The notes: generated by a model from the sequence alone, not told the origin. A stretch of DNA of 64,000 nucleotides from Ctena decussata (GCA_963989385.1 OZ022501.1:84676979-84740978); one strand, 5' to 3'. Positions 43,242 through 54,692 are shown, counted from the first letter of the stretch. A program made the numbers and translations.

Positions 43242-46200
43242 GTACGTGTATTGTTTATTTTAATAAGCGATTTCTGGTAAAAGTGAAATTAGTAACGAAT
43301 AGCAAGTACCTACTGAGTCGTTTATCATTAAATTTGTCATAGTTTCAAGAATAAAGCCAATTGTGAAATTGTCAACAAAGTTCAAGAGATATGATGGTTG
43401 CAGAGAAAACGCAAATGAGCCGCGACGCGAGAAAACCAACAATGTGGCTGTGCGCCCAGTGCAGACTCAAATCAGCCTTGACATCAAACCAGTCCGATCA
43501 GACTCTTCGCTAAGCGCCCAAAGCGTAGATAAGAGCTACCTCCATGCGGACAGCGAAGACTTTGATCAGACTTGGCGGATGCCCGGGCTTATCTTAGTCT
43601 GCGCTGGGCGCATAACCACATTGTTGGTTTTGTCATGTCGCGGCTCAAATTATCTCTAAATTTCTGCATGTTATATTTCAAAGACTGCCAAATGTAAAGT
43701 AAAAACTTTATGCAACAATCAATTAAGTAAACCACACTGAAAATTCATTTTTTTACACCAACTTGGTACACTTTTAGCCATTCTTTGTATGTTTTATGAA
43801 TTTCATTATTACAGATTGAGTTCCTGCTCTACACCAGAAAGAATATAAACCTACCTCAGTTAATAACAAGAGATTCTTCCAGTATTCGCAAGTCAAATTT
43901 CAAAGGCTCCAAGAATACCAAATTTATTATTCACGGATACAATGATCGAGGAACGAAGGAATGGGTACAACAAATGAGGAAGACGCTGTTGAAAAAGGTA
44001 CTATAATTTAAGTCTGATTGATTACATTACAATGAAAACTAGTCTGAAATTTCGTGCAAAGATCCTTTTTTGCCTAAACAGTACTATGTTCTTTATATGA
44101 GCCGCGACACGACAAAACCAACAATGTGGTTGTGCGCCCAGCGCAGACTCAGATCAGCCTGGGCATCCGCCCAGTCTGATCAGAGTCTTCACCGTCCGCA
44201 TGAGGCTAGCTTAGACCCTTAGCTACCCTTTGAGCCTTTATCGAAGAGTCTTATCAAACTGGGCAGATGCCCAGGCTGATCTGAGTGTGCTCTGGGCGCA
44301 CAACCACATTGTTGGTTTTGTCGTGTCGCGGCTCAGTCATAAACATATGCATGTACTATCAGATATCATCAATCATAAGAACATCAAAGATTTTTTTTTG
44401 CATGAAATTAATTGAAAGGTTTAAAAAAAATGTTTTGGTTGAACTCATCGTGGTCCAACAGGCAAACTTTGCAGACAATTAATACATTTTTGCAACTTTA
44501 TTTGTTGGAATCCAAATAGATTGGTCGAAAAAGTGAATTCTGGAGTAATCCATCACTATTTGTAAGTTGTGCACTCGCACTGTGCACTCGTGATAAAATC
44601 TTCTTAACAAATAACATTCAAATTGAGTATTACTTATGCACAAATCGCTGTTAGAACTTTTTAACTCTTAACTTTTACAGGAGAATGTAAACGTCATTGT
44701 TGTCAACTGGGAGAAAGGGGCCGACCAAATAGATTACCGACAAGCTGCCGCAAACGCACGTGTAGTCGGTGCTCTGATTGCAGAATTAATGAAGTCTTTA
44801 CACAGTACCTCTAGGGCCAGCTATGGTAACATGCATTTGATTGGCCACAGTCTCGGTGCTCATATCGCAGGTTACGCAGGAGAGCGGGTTCCTGGTACAG
44901 GACGGATAACAGGTACGCTGTGGCTGGCAAGGGGATTGAGTCTCGTAAATTCTTAACCCATTTATTCCTAGCAGTCCATAAAAAGGGCAAAGGCAAGCTG
45001 TGCACCCCCTGATCATGCGCCGAAGAAAGTAGCGTCGAATCAGGGTCTACACCACTTGAATAAAATCTATCACAGTTTCTATGAAAAAATAAAAATATTT
45101 ATCATATGACGTCGCATCTGAGAGTGTAATAAAGCCATGCATTAAAAACGATAATCCACTAGTGGATTAAATATGCAAATTACGCCGTAACGTTATGCGT
45201 TGACGTCCATAAAACGTCGCGTTTTCTAATGGCGAAATCGTGACGTTTTAATGCAAAATTTGCTAATAAAATGCGATTTTGGTGTCATATGATAAATAGA
45301 ACCTTGCATTTGTGTTCCTGTATTATTGAATTTATTAAACTCGTTGGTGAAAACGATAAGATGCTCGGCAGAGCCTCGCATCTTATCTTTTCTCCAACTC
45401 TTTTAATAAATTCAATAATACAGGAGCACTCATGTAAGATCCTCTGTATACACAGGCACTCTTTAAAAGCTAGAAGAGTCTACTCGGAATAAATAGGTTA
45501 CAAGTAAAACTGTGGATGTTTTCCTGACGGAAGGAGTGAAATAATGATGATACTCGCTTAGAAGATTTTCGTTTTCTTGTTTTCAAAACTTAAGATGCGT
45601 GACATATCTGTTGGGGAATTTAGTGTAAGAAAAGATCAAAAGAAAATTTGCGATGCAAATGAGCTGCGACACAAGAAAACTAACACAGTGGTTATGCGCC
45701 CAGCCCAGTGCTTTACGTCCACGGTAAACATCAATGGTCATCTCGGAACGGTCAGTTAACCTAATCACACTATTCCTAGGCAGGCTTAGACCTCCTAAGC
45801 GGTTAACCAGTACTAAGTGCACATATTTTCGCCAGTAACTGACAACTGCCCTTCTTGAATCAGCGGCAGGCGAAACGAAAATATGTGGCCAGACCGGATA
45901 TCGAAACCAGGACCTCTGACTTATAAGTCAGGTGCCCAACCGACTGCACAGATCGGACTCTATGCTTAGCGCTTAAAGGGTAGCTAAGGGTCTAAGCTAC
46001 CTCCATGCGGACAGCTAAGAATCTGGACAGACTGGGCGGATGCCCAGGCTGATCTTAGTCTGCGCTGGGCGCATAACCACTTTATTGTTTTTCTCGTGCC
46101 GCGGCTCAAATATCTAAATATTAACCATTATGATTGTCAGATTATCAGATTGAGCAGAGGAAACTTTAGTAGACAGTTTTTAATTATGTATATTGTTGAT

Positions 46201-49200
46201 AAATGGATGCAGATTTTAGATACAGTTAACTCGTCATCTCAAAGTCTGATATCTCAAAGTACCCGTTATATCAAAAGTAAAAAGTATGCAAAGACCAGGA
46301 ACTGAAACTATCAAAATCCAAATCCAGCCCTCAAACCATAGTTGGAAACAACTAAGATTACAAATAATCAAGATACAGAGAACATATGGCCAACCGAGTG
46401 AGCAGCTTGTTCCCAAAAGGTGGCCACTCAGCAACCCAAACCGAACCAAAAATAATAAGAACATACATAAGGTAAAACATCACAGAAACTCTGACACCAA
46501 AAACAGGCAACAGAGACTGCATGTATAAGACTGCATGTATAAGTACAACTTTAAATGGCTCGAACCCTAATGGTTCATTTACCCTGCCTGGCAAGAACTT
46601 GTTCTTAGGTTCCAGGATGTCAATTTATATAGAACCTAGCCCTGCATGGCTGGAACTACCTTCGGCTGGAATTATTTTTCATGGCATGGTCCCAAGCCTG
46701 TTCGAGCCATTGAACTTCTGTAGTTTGGATAAATTTCCTATTTTTCTCTATACTATATCAACTCTTTTTGGTTCGAACTATGGCATCTCAAAGCAAATTT
46801 TCTGAGACCAGAAAATTTACTTTGAGATATCAGTAGTTTGAGATAAACTACGACTATAAGATACCGAGAATTGACTATAGGATAGATACGTAGGTATACA
46901 AGCGATAGTCAAACTTCTACATAAACTTAGAACTATGAAAGAACATAACTCAAATGCAATGCATTATTGCAGGCCTAGACCCTGCGGGGCCATTGTTTGA
47001 GAAAGAAGACCCGAAAGTTAGATTAGACCCAAGCGATGCTAAGTTCGTCGACGTTATACATACTGACGGTGACTCGCTCCTCGAATTAGGTAATTGTTGC
47101 TACTTTCCTTTTCTAAGGCTTTATTGTAATTTATTTTCTCATCCACTGGACTAATAGAATTTATGATGGCGTTGAGGCCGAGACTAGAAAATCTCAGGCC
47201 AGTTTTCAGATCATTAAGTCTTATGCGAGGCTTGAAGCCTCGCATAAGACTTAACTAATATCTGAAAACGAGCCTGAGATTTCCTTGTCGAGGCCTCAAC
47301 CCCATCATTGATTATTTTTCTCATCCATTATATTCTATAAAACATAATATTCATTGAATATCTTAACTTATTGTTGAAGCCATTCCTATAAACTTCAAGC
47401 TGATTTTCTATTAATAGTTCTGAAATGAGTGTTAATTTCACCTTGTGCATGAACTTTTCATGATTGGCAGCTAAGCATAAATCTACAGTTACTTCTCATG
47501 TACATCATTGGCTGTCAAGTTCATTTTGCATGCAAATAACATGACAGGTACTAGCAAGTTGATTTGCTGAATTCAAGTGTGTATTTAATTGGGCTGTACT
47601 ATCAGCAGTGATTGGCATTTTGAGACAGCTTTCTGAGCCTTTTGGAGATAGCAGGCCGAGATAGAAAAATCTCAGACACCTCTTAAAAAGGGATATTCTT
47701 GTCCAATGGGTGAAAAAAATGTTTCTCACCCACTGGACAAGAATATCCCTTTCCAAAGGTGTCTGAGGTTTTTCTTTCTCACCCATTGGCATTGGACAAG
47801 AATATCCCTTTCTAGAGCTGTCTGAGATTTTTCTATCTCGGCCTGCTATCTCAGCCTAGGCTCAGAAAGCTGTCTCAAAATGTCAATCATTACTATATAG
47901 TACAGCCCAATCATACTACACACTTAATCTCACCAAATCCCCTTACTGCCTGTCATGTAAATTGCATGCAGAATACGAAATTGACACCCAGTGATGTACA
48001 GGAAGTGTCACCTGTAGATTTCTGATTAGCAGTCAGTCATGAAAAACTGCATGCACAAGGTGAAATCAACGCACATGCCAGAACTATAAACAGACAACTA
48101 GTTTCAAGTTTAAAGGAATGGCCTCAACAAGAAGCTCAGAATTCAATGAATAATCTGTTTCATGAAAAATAATGGGTGAGAAAAATAATCAATGGTGGGG
48201 TTGAGGCCTTGACAAGGAAATCTCAGGCTCGTTTTCAGAAAATTTAAGTCTTATGCTCGGCAAGCCTCGCATAAGACTAAAAAAATCTGAAAACTAGATT
48301 TCCTTGTCTCGGCCTCAACCCCATCATAGATTCTATTAATCTCGTCCAGCTATCTCAAAAGGCTCCGAAAGCTGTCTCAAATGCCAATCATTGCTAAATA
48401 GTACAGCCCAATTAATTACACACTTAACTTCAACAAATCCACTTGCAGGTAAATTGCATACAAAATGAAATTGACGGCTAGTGGTATGCATGATGTGTCA
48501 CTGTACATTTCTGATTAGCTGCCAGTCATGAAATATGCATGCACAAGGTGAAATTAACACACATGTCAGAACTATTAATAGAAAATATGTTTGAAGTTCA
48601 ACAAGAAGTTAAGGTATTCAATGGATATTCTGTTCTATAAAATAAAATGAGTGAGAAAAAAATCAATGATGGGGTTGAGGCCTCGACAAGGAAATCTCAG
48701 GCTCGTTTTCAGATTATTTATTTATGCTCGGCCGAGCATAAGACTTAAAGTTGCAAGGTCTGCATATCTGACCCCCTTCAATCCATTAAAATAACGTCAC
48801 ATTCTACCAAGAACATAAATTTCAGCGTGCCAGCCAACTCCTAGTAACTATTTTTCGCGACCATGTATTAAAAATGATGTTCAAACATTGTTTATTTGTA
48901 AAAAAATTTCAAGAAGCTATAACTTGTAATTAGCAAAGTATTCCTATTTTGAACCCCTAACTTTGCTTGAAAGGATTTCAACTGAGTGTTCTGGTTCTAA
49001 AAATGGATACTGAGATGAGTAGCACCACCCAAACAGGCTAAAACAAGGGTCACAAAGGATTTAATGTGCATAACAGGACTTATCAGAAAAGATTATAACC
49101 ACTGCAGGGAATTATTGTCTGGAAGCCAATAAGTATAAAATCTGGAAAGAATGCTCCTAAATGGGCAATTTCTGCCAATATTGATTTGTTTTCTATTTTT

Positions 49201-51550
49201 ATTCGATGAAAGCATGCTCAAATACTGTTTTCCTCAAAAAATGGTTCAGGGGCAAAAATACATTAAACTTGCAGAACTTGCATCTTTAAATAATCTGAAA
49301 ACGAGCTTGAGATTTCCTTTTCTCGGCCTCAACCCCATTATAGATTATATTAATCTCTTTCTAGAGCCGTCTGTGAATTTGATTTTATCTCCGCCTGCCT
49401 TCTCAAGCCTCTTATAGCTGTCGCAGTATGTCACTTATTTTTTAGTGAAGCCAGGTCATGTTAACTTGTTAACTGTCATGTAAGTTGCATGGAGAACACG
49501 AAATTTGACAGCCATTACTGTTCAACAAATGTCACCATAGATTTCTGATTAGCCTGTCAGTCAAACAAAATGCATAAAACGATGAAACTAAGCAAATAAA
49601 ACTATTACATGTACTAGAAAACTGGTGATGGCCTGCACTGAAGGGCTTCATGTATTATAATATCAATGATGATGTGGAGACATAAAGAAGGATATCTCAG
49701 GATCGTTTTCAGCTTATTTAAGTCTCATGCTCGGCAAGCCTTGCATCAGACTAAAAACTAGCCTGAGACTTCTTTTTTCGGCCTCAATCCCATGAAAGAT
49801 TTTCTTGATCTCGTGCAAAACATACTGGCTACAAGTTTGAGACCTAAAACTTTCACGCTGACAAAGTCTGTAAGTTGATGCATGGAAAAAAATGACCTTT
49901 ACGTAATTATGTCCTTTTCAACAGTATTTCATTTTTATTCTTACAATTATAAGATGATAATGATAGGATTATCTAATAACTGTGCCGATAGGATTCGACA
50001 GATAAGAAACCTCGTTCATATAGATGTTTGTTTCAGGATTTGGCTTGGAAAAGGCAATTGGTCACGCCGATTTTTATCCTAATGGGGGAACAGATCAGCC
50101 TGGGTGCGCAGATAAACTGTATAAACATCTTTTTCACCTCATCACAGGAAAATTTAAAGGTTTGGTTTTCTTTCTTTGCATTTTGCGGCGTCTGAACTGG
50201 GTCTAAAATGTTTACATATGTCCCCAAAATGGGTTTCTAGTCTAATAGGATTTCATACTAGTTTGACTTAATTCGCTAAAATTCAGATATCAAGCCGCCA
50301 AGATACTTGACTTACTGGGCCAAGTTGTTCAAAGTATCCTTAGCTTTACGATGTCGTTAGTCAACGATTTGTTGAATCTGCTAGTATAAATTCAAGTGTG
50401 CTTGTATTTTTGCTGACAAAGTTCCAGCATATATTTTGTCCTGCATAAGCTCCCTACATTTTTCGGCAAAAAAGAGAAAACAATAGCAGAGTGTTTCCAT
50501 AAAATGTGTTGAAATTTTCACATTTCATTAGCTTACGACGTCGTTAGTTTTTGAACAACCAGGTCCTGTTATTGTGCTCTAACAGTTAATATTCACATTT
50601 TAGTTTTAGATAAATTGCATTGTGCAACTTCTGTCTAATCCGTCACTCATTCCAAACGCAAGAACCAAATAGTTAAAAGGATAGAGGCCGGGTAATGATA
50701 GCACCGTGAATCGGTGATGTTACTTTTTCATGAGCATCAGGGAATTAAATGCTGTTGAGGTTTCATAACCATACCAACTTGGAATACGTATTGATGTCAA
50801 AGAGACGTAATCAAGACCTAATTCTGCCGAGGTACTGAGCAAAACAGTTTGTAATTCAACAGTAGCTATAATGACAGATAGTCGTTGGTATCTGTCAGGA
50901 CAAACAGTGTATGTCATGCTCCGCTCGAATTATACATGAGGTGATACCTGAAATGTATACTATGGAAAGGTATGATTTTCTCAAACCTAATTCTCTCTTG
51001 AGAATGGACACAAAAAGTCCCATTGTCATAAAGAGGCAAACATAGAAGAAATAATTTGCGTCATTAGTATTTGTATCTCTTAACAAATGGTTCTTCCACC
51101 CTCAGGGGTATCTTGCTTCCGAGAACGAAGTCCTGAAAGTGGGACTGAAAATGTACAGTTTATGGAAGTATGAATAAAATCATGCGTTTTGTTTAATACT
51201 CCCAGCTCACATTAAATCAACAATGAATCAACGTTGGTTCAATGTTGATTCAACGATGTGTGACTGCTGGGTAGTTTATAAATGTAATAATATTCACATT
51301 CAACTTTTCAGCTCTAAAGCGAAGTGTAGCCTGTAGTCACAAGCGAGCTTTGGATTTATTTACCGAGTCGATTACTTCGACATGTCGATTTAAAGCCCAC
51401 CCATGTGCAAGTGCTGCAGATTTCAAGGCTGGAAAATGTAATTCATGTAAAACTGGTTGTTCTGCTATGGGATACTATGCTGAAAACAGTAAACATGGGA
51501 CTTTCTACCTACCAACTGCAAGTGTTTCTCCCTATTGCAGAAGGAACTGA
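43089..51550 (+). CDS. Lipase 1: pancreatic-lipase-like secreted enzyme, six exons
   Basis: Complete gene: exons 43089-43241, 43815-43997, 44681-44912, 46973-47089, 50037-50159 and 51312-51550, giving about 349 aa. The N-terminus has a hydrophobic stretch (possible signal peptide) followed by [15 protein letters not shown], the start of mature vertebrate pancreatic lipase. The catalytic Ser is in GHSLGAH (exon 3), the Asp in GLDPAGP (exon 4) and the His in [11 protein letters not shown] (exon 6). The lid loop between Cys residues is about 24 residues and is split between exons 5 and 6. The protein ends soon after the catalytic domain (YCRRN) and has no PLAT domain, as in phospholipase A1-like members. 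Expected role: extracellular hydrolysis of glycerolipids in digestion. Substrate (triglyceride or phospholipid) cannot be told. All donors are GT and acceptors AG; the exon 5 donor (GTTTGG) is weak. Introns hold three F1/FS-type repeats and a large palindromic block. Confidence 0.9.
43417..43647. mobile_element. F1 foldback MITE, copy 9, in lipase 1 intron 1
   Basis: Edges GAGCCGCGACGCGAG and CATGTCGCGGCTCA; occupies about 40% of the intron. Confidence 0.88.
43815..43997 (+). CDS. Lipase 1 exon 2
   Basis: 61 codons, phase 0 to phase 0, acceptor TTATTACAG, donor GTACTA. Encodes FLLYTRKN and [12 protein letters not shown], the beta-strand/oxyanion region (FIIHG) of the family. Confidence 0.9.
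44099..44335. mobile_element. F1 foldback MITE, copy 10, in lipase 1 intron 2
   Basis: Intact edges GAGCCGCGACACGAC and TCGTGTCGCGGCTC. Confidence 0.9.
44681..44912 (+). CDS. Lipase 1 exon 3 (nucleophile serine)
   Basis: 232 bp, phase 0 to phase 1, acceptor ACTTTTACAG. Encodes [20 protein letters not shown] and [20 protein letters not shown] with the active-site Ser. Confidence 0.93.
44992..45056. repeat. Short foldback, family FS, decayed
   Basis: GCAAGCTGTGCACCCCC on the left pairs imperfectly with CAGGGTCTACACCACTTG on the right; the core is GCGCCGAAGAAAGTAGCG. Confidence 0.5.
45098..45440. mobile_element. Two-part foldback element, family F6, copy 1
   Basis: Part one is bounded by TTTATCATATGAC and GTCATATGATAAA (45098-45296). 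Directly after it a second hairpin has TGTATTATTGAATTTATTAA and its complement around a GCTCGGCAGAGCCTCGC loop. The same two-part order is at 53424-53712. Lies in lipase 1 intron 3. Confidence 0.65.
45660..46108. mobile_element. F1 foldback MITE, copy 11, split by a SINE
   Basis: The left fragment GAGCTGCGACACAAG...GCGCCCAGC (45660-45701) and the right part (about 45957-46108, ending GTGCCGCGGCTCA) flank a minus-strand SINE B. Part of the left arm is missing. Confidence 0.75.
45702..45956 (-). mobile_element. SINE family B inserted in an F1 MITE
   Basis: Minus strand: GTGCAGTCGGTTGGGCACC (A box), GGTTTCGATATCC (B box), TCTGGCCACATATTTTCG, then CTGGTTAACCGCTTAGGAGG and GGTTAACTGACC. It is the fullest copy of family B (about 255 bp), with the middle domain missing from the 27085 copy. 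Confidence 0.75.
46973..47089 (+). CDS. Lipase 1 exon 4 (catalytic aspartate)
   Basis: 117 bp, phase 1 to phase 1, acceptor TTATTGCAG, donor GTAATT. Encodes GLDPAGP and [12 protein letters not shown]. Confidence 0.93.
47145..48345. repeat. 1.2 kb nested palindrome in lipase 1 intron 4 (family F7)
   Basis: Outer ends AATAGAATTTATGATGG and the complement CCATCATAGATTCTATT. The symmetry centre is at about 47715 (GTCCAATGGGTGA / TCACCCACTGGAC). Smaller hairpins stand inside each arm, at about 47185-47285 (AGTCTTATGCGAGGC with its complement) and 48215-48300. The sequence between, with GTACAGCCCAAT, TTTCTGATTAGC and GCACAAGGTGAAAT, occurs in both orientations. Confidence 0.8.
48346..49810. repeat. 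Further F7 repeat units
   Basis: From 48346 to about 48750 the spacer repeats in direct orientation (AATAGTACAGCCCAATTAAT, ATGCACAAGGTGAAATTAAC, AATGATGGGGTTGAGGCCTC). A more diverged unit lies at about 49300-49810, with a terminal hairpin at 49690-49790 (AGTCTCATGCTCGGC / GCCTTGCATCAGACT). About 48760-49290 between them is AT-rich with no assigned feature. Confidence 0.7.
50037..50159 (+). CDS. Lipase 1 exon 5
   Basis: 123 bp, phase 1 to phase 1, acceptor TTGTTTCAG, donor GTTTGG (weak). Encodes [20 protein letters not shown] followed by GC, the stretch leading to the first lid Cys. Confidence 0.88.
50318..50567. mobile_element. TIR MITE, family F8, copy 1
   Basis: GGGCCAAGTTGTTCAAAG at the left and TTTTTGAACAACCAGGTCC at the right, with ACGATGTCGTTAG / TACGACGTCGTTAG inner blocks. 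A second copy is at 55455. Lies in lipase 1 intron 5. Confidence 0.75.
51312..51550 (+). CDS. Lipase 1 exon 6 (catalytic histidine, stop)
   Basis: 239 bp, acceptor CTTTTCAG. Encodes [16 protein letters not shown] with the active-site His, then [28 protein letters not shown] and the C-terminus YCRRN. The Cys pattern matches the end of the family's catalytic domain. TGA at 51548. Confidence 0.92.
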
Positions 51551-51579
51551 AATTACACAGTTATGTGACATTAAGATTT

Positions 51580-51816
51580 GAGCCGCGACGCGACAAAACC
51601 AACAATGTGGTTGTGCGCCCAGCGCAGACTCAGATCAGCCTGGGCATCCGCCCAGTCTGATCAGAATCTTCGCTGTCCGCGTAATGGTAGCTTAGACCCT
51701 TAGCTACCTTTCAAGCGCTTAGAGAAGACTCTGATCAGACTGGGCGGATGTCCAGGCTGATCTGAATCTGCGAGGGGCGCACAACCACATTGTTGGTTTT
51801 CTCGTGTCGCGGCTCA
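51580..51816. mobile_element. F1 foldback MITE, copy 12, 29 bp after lipase 1 stop
   Basis: Intact edges GAGCCGCGACGCGAC and CGTGTCGCGGCTCA. It probably lies in or just past the lipase 1 3' UTR; no AATAAA precedes it. Confidence 0.9.
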
Positions 51817-51831
51817 TTTATTTGTACTCTT

Positions 51832-52055
51832 ACAGGGGCAACAACTCTGACATTTTATTTTTAAGCCTTTCCCAATTAGGACCAACTTGTAATGAAGGGT
51901 TTTCACTTCTAGAAGCAAAGTTTTTGCTTTACTAACATTTCCTTTTAGAGTTGTTTGGAAGGACTTAATTGTCCAGGCAAGCAAATTGGGTGTCACGAAA
52001 GTTGTTTTCCTTTTGTAAACATGGTGGAAAATGTGCAGCTGTACCCATCACTTTA
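51832..52055. repeat. Dispersed repeat, family F5
   Basis: CAGGGGCAACAACTCTGAC at the left; CTTTTGTAAACATGGTGGAA and GTACCCATCAC at the right. Confidence 0.5.
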
Positions 52056-52477
52056 AACAATGAAATGTTTTGATAAATGACGGACTGCATTAATATATAT
52101 TTATCTTCGATAGTTGAATCAGTAAAGGAACGCAAATGATTTTCAGTAGCGGGTTCATCTACCAAGACTGTATACATAAGTCTGTTAAACAGAACAAGAT
52201 CCACCAACGAGACAAAATGACGCTTTGATACATGTATCCCCATGTCTTCATACATCTAGAAGTGGTTATTATAGCTTGCGTTGCAAATTTTCCTAAGAAA
52301 TGAAAGCTCGTTATTGACGAAGGCTACCGGAGTCATACAAGGTTTGCCGACTGAGTATATGTTTTTTATTTTTGAATACACGACATCATGTATGAAACGG
52401 TGATGTCTAATTTTACGCGTCTGAAAGCGCTGGCTGTGGATGCAAAGAAGTACTCTCTGAAAGGTGAAAGTATGAAC

Positions 52478-52812
52478 ACTGTAAAAAATTTCCGTAGATT
52501 TTACAGTAGAATACCTGGCAACCAGCTGCCAGTCCATTTCCCGTTATTTTCACGGACGTCTGCAAGTAGAACATTTTTTGAAATCTCGATATGGTAGAGG
52601 TATGTAAACTGACCGCACTCGAAAATACCATCATATATGTACTGTTGAAAGGTTATTTGACTAAAACAATGCATGTACCTGTCTTTTTATATACCCTACT
52701 CTGCGTGATGATTCCGCCAATGTTTACGGGCGCCCGTAAAATGACAAGAAATGGACTGGCACCTGGTTGCAAGGTATTCTACCGTAAAATCTACGGAAAA
52801 TTGTATATGTAA
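52478..52812. mobile_element. Foldback of about 335 bp
   Basis: Left arm TTTCCGTAGATTTTACAGTA, CAACCAGCTGCCAGTCC. Right arm GGACTGGCACCTGGTTG, TACCGTAAAATCTACGGAAA. Arms of about 100 bp. Frames through it are not gene-like. Confidence 0.75.
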
Positions 52813-53038
52813 ATTTGTAGAATGGGGGATAGCTGTATTAAAGATGAGTATCACTGCATGCATGCATGTTTGAAATATTCCAATGAAAGAACTTTCACCC
52901 TTCTTTTGCCGTCATATGCATTATCTGGATGGGCAGAGCCCTAACATACGAATAGCAGGCGGGGCTCCAAATAAAAAGGGGTAACAACGACACTAGATGT
53001 TATTCTTTCATATTTCTCAATAAAAGCCTACGTTGTTA

Positions 53039-53081
53039 TCCCTCATTAAAACCGTCTCACGGAGACGGTTTTAATGAGGGG
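53039..53081. repeat. Perfect 19-bp-stem hairpin
   Basis: CCCTCATTAAAACCGTCTC, a short loop, then GAGACGGTTTTAATGAGGG. Role unknown. Confidence 0.85.
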
Positions 53082-53292
53082 TCACAATATATGTGTTTGG
53101 TAAGAATTAAGAAAATCTTTGAATTATCCTAAAATCCAACCTTATCTTGAGCTATGGAATATGGGGCCAAGATTGCAGTGCAGGGGTATGTCCCACGAAG
53201 CCGTTTCGGGAGCAGCAATAAGACTCAAACAACAACAGAGTATTACTGAGATTTCCCGTAAAAAATCTAAGATCTTGGACAGATAGCTTTGA

Positions 53293-53366
53293 GCAAACAG
53301 TACAGACCTAAAGAAGACTGCTCCTTGTAACAGTTAGAAGCAGTCTGATCAAGTCAGCAGTGTTTG
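53293..53366. repeat. Short foldback, family FS
   Basis: GCAAACAGTACAGACC at the left, GTCTGATCAAGTCAGCAGTG and TTTG at the right; core GACTGCTCC with a partner GAAGCAGTC. Confidence 0.55.
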
Positions 53367-53423
53367 TAATTCCAGCTGCATCTTACAAACGCTTTTTTCA
53401 TTGTCGAACTGGCCTATTTCACT

Positions 53424-53712
53424 TTTATCATATGACGTTGCCGTTATTCAATGGATAACGTCATGTAACAAAAATCGTATGACCACACGTGTAATAACAC
53501 TTTGGCGCGTATACGTAACGTCATTGGCAACGTCCATGTCAACAATGTGTTTTCTTATTGAAATAATGTCGAGTTTGGAGGCGTTAAAATCCCATTTTAA
53601 ATGGTCATATGATAAACCGAATCTTACACTCGTGGTCATTTCATATGAAATTTATGAAACTCGCCGAAGTCTCGTTTCATAAAGTTCATATGAAATGACC
53701 GCTCGTGTAAGA
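53424..53712. mobile_element. Two-part foldback element, family F6, copy 2
   Basis: TTTATCATATGAC to GTCATATGATAAA (53424-53616), then a hairpin GTGGTCATTTCATATGAAAT / TTCATATGAAATGACC flanking AAACTCGCCGAAGTCTCG. Confidence 0.7.
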
Positions 53713-53970
53713 TCCACTTCAATGACAATTATGGAATAATTTTAAGTATTAAAAGTTTTAGAGCTTTTATAGTAACATAACAGCTCTGGCGCCCAGGAGG
53801 TGCCACTTCCGGATTCGTCCCCGGAACCTTCTGGGAAGCTCTGTGCAAAGGTACAGGACCATTTATATACACGTAATAGAATATTGTATAAATAGAAAGT
53901 GCTGCAACATATTTACTTTGTCGCTCATTCTATGGACAGAAGCGCCTAAGATCACGGTATATTCAGCTCT

Positions 53971-54193
53971 GGGGCCGTATTCATAAAACGACTTAAGTCG
54001 TTGCTATGCTGTTGCTAAGGCTAAATTTCTATGAAGGATATTTCCTGCAACTATGAAATTTGCTCTAGAGGAACAGTCTTTGTAAGACTGTTCCTCTAGA
54101 GCAAATTTCATAGTTGTAGGGAATCTCCTTCATAGAAATTCACCCTTAGCAACAGCATAGCAACCACTTAAGTTGTTTTATGAATACGGCCCC
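53971..54193. mobile_element. Near-perfect foldback of 223 bp
   Basis: GGGGCCGTATTCATAAAACG pairs with the complement ending AATACGGCCCC. The central arms AACAGTCTT / AAGACTGTT and GCTCTAGAGG / CCTCTAGAGC are exact over about 30 bp. Confidence 0.88.
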
Positions 54194-54518
54194 AGGAACA
54201 GATTTTGTCTCACCTGAGACAAACAGAAGCGGGACATAGGCCGGTTTTGGCGGTATCTTTGGTATATTTTTTTCGAACTCTATTTGTAAATGTGTGCATA
54301 CAGGCGAAACAAAGCATTCAAAGGAATTCTTGTTCTGGTCTGCAACGCTCGCCATTTCGTCAGTACCACTGAGGTGTCCTAGGATACCAAATCAACTTAA
54401 GAAATTAGGAATGATTAAGGATAAATACTGTATTTGTTATGGTCGCAATCTTTAGGGAAGTTACGATTAAAGTACATGTATACTTTTGTGCCGCATTTTC
54501 AAAAGTGCACTTATTCTG

Positions 54519-54692
54519 CGACTTCCTGCTTGCCTAACTGGCCTAGGAAAAGCTTCCTGAAAGGATCTACTCTGACGGAAAGGAATAATCTCCTTTGGCA
54601 GCAAATTCTTTGCTTAAAGAGTTGACCCCATTCAAAATGGAGGCAGAATGAAAATAGAAGAGTTAGTTCCCCTGAAATTGCATACATTCACA
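54519..54692. repeat. Dispersed repeat, family F5
   Basis: CGACTTCCTGCTTGCC, GCAGCAAATTCTTTGCTTAA, GAGTTGACCCCATTC, GGCAGAATGAAAATAGAAGA in family order. Confidence 0.5.

Noticed and set aside
44798..45016. Minus-strand frames over lipase exon 3
   Set aside because: Shadows of the real plus-strand exon.
53039..53081. Rho-independent terminator
   Set aside because: The hairpin is perfect, but the genome is eukaryotic and no gene ends here; it is more likely repeat DNA.
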